This document shows positions 1 to 7,917 of a DNA stretch of 14,048 nucleotides, piece by piece. The notes under the pieces are model-generated. The model was not told the DNA's origin, made no database searches, and worked only from the letters and a program-made list of their open reading frames with translations. How positions within the stretch are numbered: the first letter of the stretch is position 1; the number at the start of each line of letters is the position of its first letter. A program made the translations under genes and the position numbers. Source of the DNA: Treponema sp. UBA4232 (GTDB lineage Bacteria; Spirochaetota; Spirochaetia; Treponematales; Treponemataceae); NCBI GenBank assembly GCA_002396325.1, contig DGXM01000064.1:1-14048 (forward strand), written 5' to 3'.

Positions 1-48
1 CCGGGTGGCAAACTTGTCGGACATCCCCTTGATTTTTTGCTGACTCAT
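1..48 (-). CDS. possible 5' end of a divergent gene, product unknown
   Basis: An ATG at 48-46 on the minus strand opens a frame that stays open to the left edge and reads MSQQKIKGMSDKFATR. It is too short to identify. The composition looks protein-like, and a head-to-head arrangement with the pseudouridine synthase would be natural. The ribosome-binding site is weak: AAAGAG lies at 55-60, six bases upstream. The second Met (24-22) follows AAGGGG with no spacing, so it is a poorer start. This could equally be chance open frame. Confidence 0.35.
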   Translation of the reverse strand, partial: MSQQKIKGMSDKFATR

Positions 49-104
49 TTTGAACTCTTTGCATTTTGTTTCATGCTGAAGCCCTGACGGCTGCCCTGTG
101 GAAG

Positions 105-133
105 TTGAAATAAAGGTTGTTTTATTGTATACT
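105..133 (+). promoter_or_regulatory. sigma70-type promoter of the pseudouridine synthase gene
   Basis: TTGAAA at 105-110 and TATACT at 128-133 are separated by exactly 17 bases, close to the housekeeping consensus. The expected +1 is at about 140, next to the ATG at 141, so the transcript would have essentially no 5' leader. No Shine-Dalgarno sequence precedes that ATG, which fits. Confidence 0.75.
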
Positions 134-140
134 TGTTTCC

Positions 141-890
141 ATGAAAGCCGTGGATTACACCGTGATTTATAGTGACGAATCAATTCTCGTAGCGAACAAA
201 AGAAGCGGATATCTTGTTGCCGCAGACCGTTACGACACAGACTCTCCCCGTCTTGATGTGTGTGCGGAAAAGGATTTCGGTCCCCTGTTCGCAGTGCACC
301 GCATAGACACTGATGCAAGCGGAATAGTCGTGTATGCGCGTTCGCAGGAAATTCAGGCGAAAATGGCGGAAATGTTTCAGAAAAGGCTCGTGGAAAAAGT
401 CTATCATGCCCTGGTGTACGGACATCCCATGTGGAAAGACCTGCACGTTGACCTTCCTCTGCTGCCGGATGGAGACCAGAGGCACCGCACCACGGTGAAC
501 AAGAGGATAGGAAAGACCGCCGTCACTGATTACAGGCTTCTTGGAAACTGCGGGCCTTTTTCGTGGGTTGAAGCAATTCCCCGCACAAGCAGGACTCACC
601 AAATCAGAGTGCATCTTCAGCAGAACGGTGTGAACATTGTGTGCGACCCGTTGTATTCCGGCAACCAGAAACCTGTGCGCCTGAGCGACATAAAGAAAAA
701 ATGGAACGGAAATGTGGAAGACGAGAGGCCTCTCCTTTCAAGATTGGCACTCCATGCGTACTCACTTTCCTTTGAGCATCCCGTGAGCGGAGAGAAGGTC
801 AGGTATTGCGCCCCGTACCCCAGGGATTTGGATGCAGTGAGAAAGCAGCTTGCAAAACTTTTTTCTGTAGATCCGCTGGATGAAGAATAA
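141..890 (+). CDS. RluA-family RNA pseudouridine synthase
   Basis: Cytoplasmic enzyme of 249 residues that isomerises uridine to pseudouridine in rRNA or tRNA; the target site cannot be told from sequence. The family signature HRIDTDASG (residues 53-61) carries the catalytic aspartate, D56. A second hallmark, RTHQIRVHL, lies near residues 151-159 and is followed by the family's DPLYSG. There is no N-terminal S4 RNA-binding domain, so it is a compact, stand-alone catalytic type. I chose the ATG at 141. An in-frame TTG at 117 would start between the -35 and -10 boxes of the promoter, so it should not be transcribed. The last 11 bases overlap the start of the omptin gene, which suggests a two-gene transcript. 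The family is secure; RluA, RluC or RluD subtype is not. Confidence 0.93.
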   Translation: MKAVDYTVIYSDESILVANKRSGYLVAADRYDTDSPRLDVCAEKDFGPLFAVHRIDTDASGIVVYARSQEIQAKMAEMFQKRLVEKVYHALVYGHPMWKDLHVDLPLLPDGDQRHRTTVNKRIGKTAVTDYRLLGNCGPFSWVEAIPRTSRTHQIRVHLQQNGVNIVCDPLYSGNQKPVRLSDIKKKWNGNVEDERPLLSRLALHAYSLSFEHPVSGEKVRYCAPYPRDLDAVRKQLAKLFSVDPLDEE

Positions 891-1896
891 AATTGAATTT
901 TTTTTCGCGGCAGTCTTTTTTTTCTCACTTGGTTTTCAATCCTTTCCTCAGGGAGTTGAAAATGCAGAGGCAAAAGTGAAGCCGTTTTCCATTTCAGTCA
1001 CTCCGTTTTTTTCAGTAGACTTTGCCGGTCAGGGCGAGTATGTGCATCACAAGGATTCCGATATGGTTTGGAGTTACCTTAATTGGGAAAGTTATCCTTT
1101 GTTTAATGCCGGCATCGGACTTGATTTTTCCATCTTCGGCGTGGGTGTCTCCGCTTCCGTAAAAGGCGCCTTTCCGGGAGCCTGCGGCAAAATGGAAGAT
1201 TCCGACTGGGATAATGTGCACGACTCAGTGGATCCCGGAAAATACGGCGGCATTAAATCCCGCTATACCAAAAGCGACAATTATCTGGAGAGCAGTCTGG
1301 ATGTCCGCACGAGGATTTTCTATGATTTTCACATCAATAAGATTTTCACCCTTTCCCCCGTAATCGGATTTGATTTCAACCATACCGCTTTTGTGGCACG
1401 TGGCTTGGACGGCTCTTACAGCAAAAAAATCGGCGGGTATTACCGTCAGTGGGATGACCCGGCTTATTCGAGCGCGCAGTATAAGGATTCTTCTGTCGAT
1501 GTGATTACCCTCGTGCGCAACCGCTTCATGACATGGTTCGGATTCAGATGGAGCGTTCGGATGGGGAAATGCTTTTACACAGGAGTCGAGTGGTCCATGA
1601 GTCCTTTCTGCTGGATGGAATCCCTTGACAGTCACATCCTGAGAAGCACACTTTTTTACGACCTGATGCAGGGATTTTTTCAGTCTGTAAGTGCGGCCTT
1701 TGAAATCGGCTGGCAGTTCAATTCGAAAAACAGGCTCGGCTTCAACGTGGAGTACACGTATCTTGGCAAAATTTACGGAAATACGAGTTCCGGTGCAATG
1801 TATTCGAAAAAAGTGTATCCTTCTTCCGATTCTTATGCCGCCGCCGACTATTCCTCCCTTTCAATCACTCTTTCGTATACGTATATCTTTCTTTGA
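880..1896 (+). CDS. omptin-family outer-membrane protease
   Basis: Predicted 338-residue beta-barrel aspartyl-type protease of the outer membrane, with its active site facing outside. An N-terminal hydrophobic stretch (residues 5-20) is a signal peptide; the cleavage site is unclear. Compared by eye with E. coli OmpT, MEDSDW (105-110) matches the segment holding OmpT D83/D85, giving D107 and D109. LDSH (249-252) matches OmpT D210/H212, giving D250 and H252. E53 aligns with OmpT E27, a substrate-pocket residue, but OmpT D208 is replaced by S248, so specificity may not be strictly dibasic. FVARG (171-175) and GNTS (300-303) match OmpT FTARG and GNTS. Alternating polar/hydrophobic strands continue to an aromatic C-terminus, SYTYIFL, as expected for a barrel. 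The start overlaps the upstream gene by 11 bp and has only a weak ribosome-binding site, so translational coupling is likely. A non-proteolytic omptin-fold protein is the alternative. Confidence 0.85.
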   Translation: MKNKIEFFFAAVFFFSLGFQSFPQGVENAEAKVKPFSISVTPFFSVDFAGQGEYVHHKDSDMVWSYLNWESYPLFNAGIGLDFSIFGVGVSASVKGAFPGACGKMEDSDWDNVHDSVDPGKYGGIKSRYTKSDNYLESSLDVRTRIFYDFHINKIFTLSPVIGFDFNHTAFVARGLDGSYSKKIGGYYRQWDDPAYSSAQYKDSSVDVITLVRNRFMTWFGFRWSVRMGKCFYTGVEWSMSPFCWMESLDSHILRSTLFYDLMQGFFQSVSAAFEIGWQFNSKNRLGFNVEYTYLGKIYGNTSSGAMYSKKVYPSSDSYAAADYSSLSITLSYTYIFL

Positions 1897-1949
1897 TTGC
1901 GGAGGTTTCAGAAAACGTCCGTCTTTTCCTATTTTCTTAAGTATTTCCC

Positions 1950-1978
1950 TTGATTGAAACGTACATAATTGGTAATAT
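1950..1978 (+). promoter_or_regulatory. promoter of the alpha-2-macroglobulin-pbpC operon
   Basis: TTGATT (1950-1955) and TAATAT (1973-1978) are separated by 17 bases, giving +1 near 1985 and a leader of about 80 nt. The leader holds a small hairpin, GGAAT-AAA-ATTCC, and ends in a good Shine-Dalgarno, AAAGGAG (2051-2057). The rest of the 1897-2064 gap shows nothing further; no convincing terminator follows the omptin gene, so some read-through is possible. Confidence 0.6.
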
Positions 1979-2064
1979 CGAAGAGTATAGGTCACGTTGG
2001 GAATTCAATCTCAAGGAATAAAATTCCAGAGGTTTATACATAGAAAAAATAAAGGAGCGATTTC

Positions 2065-5000
2065 ATGCGGTGTCATATTCGATTGCTGGCTGCGTTTGCT
2101 GCGGTTGCATTTTCATCATTTTTAACAGGCTGCGGAGCTGGTTCCACAAATAAAAAATCTTCTCTAGAGGCCAAGGATCCGGTCAGTGCCAATGCTCTTT
2201 CCGATGTTTTCGAGGTTATAGATTTTTCACCCGACGGTGAACTTCCGTCAGAAGTGAGAAATCCTTCAATCAGCGTTCAGTTTTCCGAGCCTGTTGTTGC
2301 CCTGCAGAGTCTTGGTGAGCAGTCAGACAAATCTCCCTATGTGACAATCGATCCTCCGATCAAAGGTGTGTTCCGCTGGTACGGCACAAGTCTTTTGAGC
2401 TTCGAGTGCTCTGAGGCTGCAATCCCGCAGAAAAAATACACTGTAAAAATTGCCCCCGATATGGTTTCTGTGAGCGGAAAGACAATCTCCGGCAAACTTG
2501 AGTATTCCTTCCACACCGAGGAACTCAAGATGAAGTCCGTGGTTCCCGGTTACACTGCCATTTCCGAAGGCAAATACGTTGACTTCGAATCTGTTCCGCT
2601 TGACTTGGCAAAAGACATCGGACTGAAGTTCAATTCTCCCGTGAATCCTGATGTCATAAAAAAATATCTGACCGTCACAAGTTACGACCCCGTCACCGAC
2701 AACCCGATTTCCCTGCCGTACAAGGCCGCGCTCGGTACCGTCACGGGTGACAAAAAGAACACAAGCCTTCTGCGCATCACTCTTTTGGAAACACCTCCCG
2801 AGGATTCCGACATCGAACTGACTCTTCCCTTCGGCTCAATGGCAGACGACGACTGCGTGCCCACAACCGAACGGCAGTGTCTTGTTTTCCACACGCTTAC
2901 TCCATTCAAGCTGAGGAATGTTGATTATGAGTCCTCGTCTTATTCCGAATATTCAAATCCCGTGCAGTTCATTTTCTCGCACATACTTCTTGCGGGGCAG
3001 GAAAGCAAGGTTGCATCCCTCGTGTCAACAAACCCCAAAATGAAAATCACCAAGGACAATATCGCCATAAAAGGCTCAAGGGTGATTGTGCATGGTCTTC
3101 CTGTCGCTTACGACTCCACTTACGAAATGACCCTTGCTTCCGGAGTCAAGGACATCTATGGACGCACTTCCGAGTCTGTCACCAAAAACATCAAAGTTCC
3201 CAAGGCCGCAAGTTTCGTCCGCTACAAGGATTATGGATTCAAGATGCTTGAGGCCCAGTACACACCCCGGACGGTTTTCTCATTCCAGAACGTGAAGAGC
3301 GGGTCAAAATACGGTGTGGCTGGAATTGCCGATGCAAACGGAGATGCCACAAACGGCTCGATTTCATGGACGGATCTTTACGGAAAATATCCGGACGACA
3401 CAAAAATCATTCAGACTGTCGATTTGGCTCCATATCTCGAAAAGACTGCGGGTGGTCAGTACCGCGGTTCCGTTCGTGTTGATTCGGATGTCTACTATGA
3501 ATACCGCTACAGAGACTGGCGCACCGAGCAGATGACGAGCAAAATCACCAATGACTCGAATTACAATGTGATTCAGGTCACGGATTTGGGACTCACAGTC
3601 CGCTACGGATACAATCAGGCCGCCGTTCTCGTGACAAAACTTTCCACTGGAGAGCCTGTTGCCAATGCCGCCGTGAATGCCTATATGGTTTCCGATATGT
3701 CAAGGAAAGACTTTCAGGTGAGATTCCTTGCAGACACATCCTCATATAACAAAGTCGGTTCTTCCACCACTGATTCCAACGGATTTGCAGTAATCAATCT
3801 TCGGAACGGCACTTTCGGTTCAAACGGACTGATTTATATAGAAGCAAAAACTGACGACGACCGTGCAGTATTCAATCCCGACAGCCACAATATGTGGAGA
3901 TCGTCAATCTCCAGCGTGAGAAGTCCGTCTTATGCAGAAAAACTTCGTAGGGTTGCATTTATCTTCACCGACCGCGGACTTTACAAACCCGGCGAGACCG
4001 TGACCTTCCGGGGAATAGACCGCAATCTTCAACTTGGAAAATACAGCCCCTTCTACGGTTCATACGAAATCAATCTGCAGGACACCGGCTGGGATTCAAC
4101 CGTTTACGCCACGCAGAAAGAAAAGACAACCCGCAACGGAACTTTCTGGGGCCGCTTCAAGATTCCCGAGGATTTGGAACCGGGCACCTACGAACTTGAG
4201 TACAAAAGAGACGGTGAAGTGGTGGAATCATGCTACATTCAGGTGCAGTTCTTTGAAAAACTCCGCTTTGAAGCCTCGACATCAATTCCGAAAATCACTT
4301 ACTACAGCGGCGACACTCTTTCCGCAAATCTTTCCGCAAATTATCTTGGCGGCGGAAGCATGGGCAGCTGCTCATACTCAACATATTGGTCTCGCACACC
4401 CTGCGGCTTCACTCTCCCCGGCGACAAATTCCGCGGCATGAGATTCGGTCCGATTCAGGGCTACGACGGATACACTTCACTTGAAAACGAAGAAGGCCGT
4501 CTTTCTGCGGAAGGAAAGGCATCGCTTTCACAAAAGTCCGGCGGTGAGAATCTCAAGGGCATGGCTTATTCTTACAAGGTCAACTCCACCGTTGTGGATT
4601 CAGGAAACCAGAGCATTGCTACGACTGCCTCCACTGTTGTGCATCCGGCCCGCTTCTACATCGGACTTGGAAAAATCAAAAATCTGAAAGGCTTCCCCAA
4701 AAAGGGACAGAATCTTTCATTTGACTATATTTGCGTTACCCCCGAGGGCGAGGCTCCGGATAAATCAATGCTCCCGTCTTCTGGAAAAATGCACATCGAG
4801 CTTCTGCGTGAGGAATGGAAGGAAGTGCAGCAGATTTCATGGGACGGAAGTCTCACCTCACGTTACCAGAGAACGATGGTCACTGAATCTGAGAAAGACG
4901 TGGCACTTTCAGGCAGTCTGAAACCGACTGAAATCTCCGTGACTCCACCGAAGGGCGGTGCATACATTGTCCGTCTTACAACCCAGGATGCATTGGGCAA

Positions 5001-7917
5001 CGATATTGTGACTGAATCACGCTTCTATGCAACAAGCAGCGACTGGTACTGGTTCGACCGCGACAGTGCAGAGGAAATCACGCTCACCACCGACAAAGAT
5101 GAGTACGAAGTCGGCGAAAGGGCCCAGATTCTTATGCAGAGTCCTCTTCCGAAAGGCACATATATGATTACAGTGGAGCGCGAAGGAATCGTGAACAGTG
5201 AAGTGCGCACAATCACCGAGCCCACTTCCGTGCTTGAGTTCGACATCAAGGAATCCTATGTGCCTGTAATGTATGTTGCGGTTTCTTCGTATTCAACACG
5301 TACTGAACCGCCTGCCGCGGATTACAATTCAATCGACATCGGAAAGCCGAAGGGATATTTCGGAGTCACGGCGCTCAATGTAAGCACTGCAACCAGAAGA
5401 TTCGACATCGAAATCAAGACCGACAAGACTCTCTACCGTCCCGGTGAAAAAGCCACAATCAGTGTGCATGCCTCAACAAAAAGCGGTCCTGTGCAGAACG
5501 CGGAGATTACGCTCATGGCAGTTGACCGCGGTGTTATTGATTTGATCAATTATCATGTGGCAGACCCTGTTTCATACTTCTACGACAAATGGCTCTTCCC
5601 TGAATGTGTGCGCGGAGGAGACAGCCGTTCTCTTCTTATGGATCCGGTTACTTACAGCACAAGCAATCTTGTTGGTGGAGATGCGGACAAACTCAATGAA
5701 CGCAAGAACTTTGAGCCTACGGCGCTTTTTGAGCCGCAGCTGATTACAGATGCCAACGGAAATGCAAAGTGCACGTTCACATTGCCAGACTCTCTCACTG
5801 CATACCGCATTACGGCAGTCGGTGTTGACGAAAACAATTTCTCAATTGCCGAGGACGAAATGCCGGTTGCAAACCCTGTGTCTGTGCGTACGGTTCTTCC
5901 CCGTCAGCTGCGTCTGAACGACCAGAGTGAAATCGGTGTCACAATCTCCAATATTGAAAGCAAATCTCACAAAGTCACTGTGTCAATGCAGGTGTACCCC
6001 GGAATTGAAAAGACAGGTGCCGTGCAGTCAGAAGACGAAGTGCAGAAACTTCCGGGAAAGGCTTCCATTGTTCAGGAGGCTTCAAAATCAATTACGGTTC
6101 CCGCAGATACAACTTCCCCGCTTATGTTCCAGATAAAGGCCGAATCTCAGGGCTGGGTCACGGTTGAGTACACGGTGAAATCCGATGTTGTGAATGAAAA
6201 AATCCTTATGCCGCTGCAGATTGAAAAGCCGTACATTTACGAAACTGTCGCAACGGTCGGACAGATTGACGCTGATTCTGGAAAGAACGGTGAGGCTCAG
6301 GAAAAGATTGTGATTCCGGGTTCCGCCGATGACGGAAAGGGCTCTCTTTATGTGCAGCTTGACCCAACTCGTCTTGGAGTGCTCCGTGAGGCAGTCACCT
6401 ATCTGTTCCACTATCCGTATGGATGCCTTGAGCAGAGATCTTCCGCAATTCTTCCGCTTGTTGCATTCGGTGAATATGTTGATTTGTTTGGACTGAACAA
6501 CGAAGTGAAGAATCCGAAGAAAGTGGTTGAAAAGGAAATAAAGACATGGGCTTCTTCACAGCTTTCATCAGGTGCCTTCCCGTACTGGCCGGGCGGATCT
6601 TACGACAGCCCCTATGTTTCCACGCGCATTGCTGAAATCCTCGGAATTGCAAAGTCAAAGAATTACAGAGGTGTCGAAAGCATAAACACTTCGGACCTTG
6701 TCAAGTATCTGGAAAACCATGCGTACAGTATGTTGTCTGATGCAGATGAATTCTCATGGAGAGATTACGATGCCGCCCATGAATTGTACGCAGCCTCGAC
6801 ACTCAGCGGTGATATTGATGAGTCTTATGTGGATAGGATTGTTGCCAAAGACGATGCCGATGTGAACACGCTTGCACTCTGCGGACTCATCTATTGCAAT
6901 ATCGGAAACAAGGCCAAGGCTAAGGATGCACTCAAAAAGGCCGGCCGCTATGTGAGCCTCACAACGAGGGGTGCCGACATTACCGACGCTTCGTTCAGCG
7001 GCTACTGGTCGTTCTATTCCGATACATCCGAAAAATTCGCTTTGATGCTGCAGCTTCAGAGCCGTCTTGATTCCAAGGCCTCAATCAGCCAGCATTTGGT
7101 TTACGAGCTTCTTATGCTGCAGAAAGCACACCGAGGTTACTGGACGTCAACAGCTGCGACTTCAAGGGTACTGGTTGCACTGGACGAATACATCCGTGCA
7201 AACAATCTTACCAAGCTCAATTTCTCTGCTGAAGTGCTTCTCAACGGAACATCCCTCGCCAAGGGTGACTTCAAGGGAGTGGAGGCAAAGCCTGTTGACG
7301 CGACATTCGACTTCACGGAATCTCCGATGAAGAACATGCCGAGGGACAAAGAGATTGCGCTCGACTTCAAGAAAAACGGAACAGGAACGCTCTTCTATAC
7401 AGCCGCAATGAAATACGCAGTTCCTCCAAGTGAGCAGGCTGCACGCGACGAAGGAATCTGTATCTTTACTGAAATCACTGACGTGAAGACAGGACAGGTT
7501 GTTTCCGGCAATGAATTGGTTTCCGGCAATGTGTACCGTGAGGTTGTGTATGTGTCCACTCCGAGATCCCGTGAGTATGTTGCGGTCCGTGCCCCGATTC
7601 CGGCTGGAGCAGAGATTCTGAATGCCGCGTTTGTGACCACGGGAACATTGCCTGAATCTTCAGACAGTGATGATTATGATGATGACGACTGGGCTTCTTG
7701 GTACGAGAATTACAACTGGGGACTTTCATACCAGGGCATATACGATTCCGAAGTTCAATACTTCTGGGATTATTTCCCCCGCGGACATCAGACTGTGGAA
7801 TTCATGTTCCGTGCCGCAAGAACCGGAACCTTCAATACTCCGTGCCCCACAGCGGAATGTATGTATCAGGAGGAAATCTTCGGTCGTGGCAATGGAAAAG
7901 TCTGGACCATTAAATGA
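2065..7917 (+). CDS. bacterial alpha-2-macroglobulin, thioester lipoprotein
   Basis: A 1950-residue periplasmic lipoprotein expected to trap and covalently tether attacking proteases. The lipobox LTGC (20-23) gives lipidated C23. The order fits the bacterial YfhM-type family: N-terminal Ig-like/MG domains (about 45-600), an MG2-type segment with DRGLYKPGE (636-644), a further MG domain with YRPGEK (1124-1129), VDRGVIDL (1153-1160), a probable bait region (about 1174-1214), the A2M domain from NFEPTALF (1215-1222), a helical thioester domain (about 1430-1730) and C-terminal MG domains. The thioester motif is intact: C1454-L-E-Q1457, preceded by YPYG. An acidic insert, DSDDYDDDD (1867-1875), lies near the C-terminus. 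Cleavage of the bait should expose the Cys-Gln thioester to attack by the protease. AAAGGAG sits seven bases before the ATG and decides the start. The stop overlaps the pbpC start (ATGA), and pairing with pbpC is a known arrangement of this family. The family is very secure; exact domain borders are approximate. Confidence 0.96.
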   Translation: MRCHIRLLAAFAAVAFSSFLTGCGAGSTNKKSSLEAKDPVSANALSDVFEVIDFSPDGELPSEVRNPSISVQFSEPVVALQSLGEQSDKSPYVTIDPPIKGVFRWYGTSLLSFECSEAAIPQKKYTVKIAPDMVSVSGKTISGKLEYSFHTEELKMKSVVPGYTAISEGKYVDFESVPLDLAKDIGLKFNSPVNPDVIKKYLTVTSYDPVTDNPISLPYKAALGTVTGDKKNTSLLRITLLETPPEDSDIELTLPFGSMADDDCVPTTERQCLVFHTLTPFKLRNVDYESSSYSEYSNPVQFIFSHILLAGQESKVASLVSTNPKMKITKDNIAIKGSRVIVHGLPVAYDSTYEMTLASGVKDIYGRTSESVTKNIKVPKAASFVRYKDYGFKMLEAQYTPRTVFSFQNVKSGSKYGVAGIADANGDATNGSISWTDLYGKYPDDTKIIQTVDLAPYLEKTAGGQYRGSVRVDSDVYYEYRYRDWRTEQMTSKITNDSNYNVIQVTDLGLTVRYGYNQAAVLVTKLSTGEPVANAAVNAYMVSDMSRKDFQVRFLADTSSYNKVGSSTTDSNGFAVINLRNGTFGSNGLIYIEAKTDDDRAVFNPDSHNMWRSSISSVRSPSYAEKLRRVAFIFTDRGLYKPGETVTFRGIDRNLQLGKYSPFYGSYEINLQDTGWDSTVYATQKEKTTRNGTFWGRFKIPEDLEPGTYELEYKRDGEVVESCYIQVQFFEKLRFEASTSIPKITYYSGDTLSANLSANYLGGGSMGSCSYSTYWSRTPCGFTLPGDKFRGMRFGPIQGYDGYTSLENEEGRLSAEGKASLSQKSGGENLKGMAYSYKVNSTVVDSGNQSIATTASTVVHPARFYIGLGKIKNLKGFPKKGQNLSFDYICVTPEGEAPDKSMLPSSGKMHIELLREEWKEVQQISWDGSLTSRYQRTMVTESEKDVALSGSLKPTEISVTPPKGGAYIVRLTTQDALGNDIVTESRFYATSSDWYWFDRDSAEEITLTTDKDEYEVGERAQILMQSPLPKGTYMITVEREGIVNSEVRTITEPTSVLEFDIKESYVPVMYVAVSSYSTRTEPPAADYNSIDIGKPKGYFGVTALNVSTATRRFDIEIKTDKTLYRPGEKATISVHASTKSGPVQNAEITLMAVDRGVIDLINYHVADPVSYFYDKWLFPECVRGGDSRSLLMDPVTYSTSNLVGGDADKLNERKNFEPTALFEPQLITDANGNAKCTFTLPDSLTAYRITAVGVDENNFSIAEDEMPVANPVSVRTVLPRQLRLNDQSEIGVTISNIESKSHKVTVSMQVYPGIEKTGAVQSEDEVQKLPGKASIVQEASKSITVPADTTSPLMFQIKAESQGWVTVEYTVKSDVVNEKILMPLQIEKPYIYETVATVGQIDADSGKNGEAQEKIVIPGSADDGKGSLYVQLDPTRLGVLREAVTYLFHYPYGCLEQRSSAILPLVAFGEYVDLFGLNNEVKNPKKVVEKEIKTWASSQLSSGAFPYWPGGSYDSPYVSTRIAEILGIAKSKNYRGVESINTSDLVKYLENHAYSMLSDADEFSWRDYDAAHELYAASTLSGDIDESYVDRIVAKDDADVNTLALCGLIYCNIGNKAKAKDALKKAGRYVSLTTRGADITDASFSGYWSFYSDTSEKFALMLQLQSRLDSKASISQHLVYELLMLQKAHRGYWTSTAATSRVLVALDEYIRANNLTKLNFSAEVLLNGTSLAKGDFKGVEAKPVDATFDFTESPMKNMPRDKEIALDFKKNGTGTLFYTAAMKYAVPPSEQAARDEGICIFTEITDVKTGQVVSGNELVSGNVYREVVYVSTPRSREYVAVRAPIPAGAEILNAAFVTTGTLPESSDSDDYDDDDWASWYENYNWGLSYQGIYDSEVQYFWDYFPRGHQTVEFMFRAARTGTFNTPCPTAECMYQEEIFGRGNGKVWTIK

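Noticed and set aside
71..80. TCATGCTGAA resembling half of the palindromic repeat
   Set aside because: Only ten bases match and no partner arm follows; chance is likely.
117..140. TTG start giving eight extra residues on the pseudouridine synthase
   Set aside because: It lies between the -35 and -10 boxes of the promoter, so it would not be in the transcript.
1874..1886. TATACGTATA palindrome near the end of the omptin gene
   Set aside because: It falls within codons for the conserved C-terminal barrel strand and is short; no operator role is supported.
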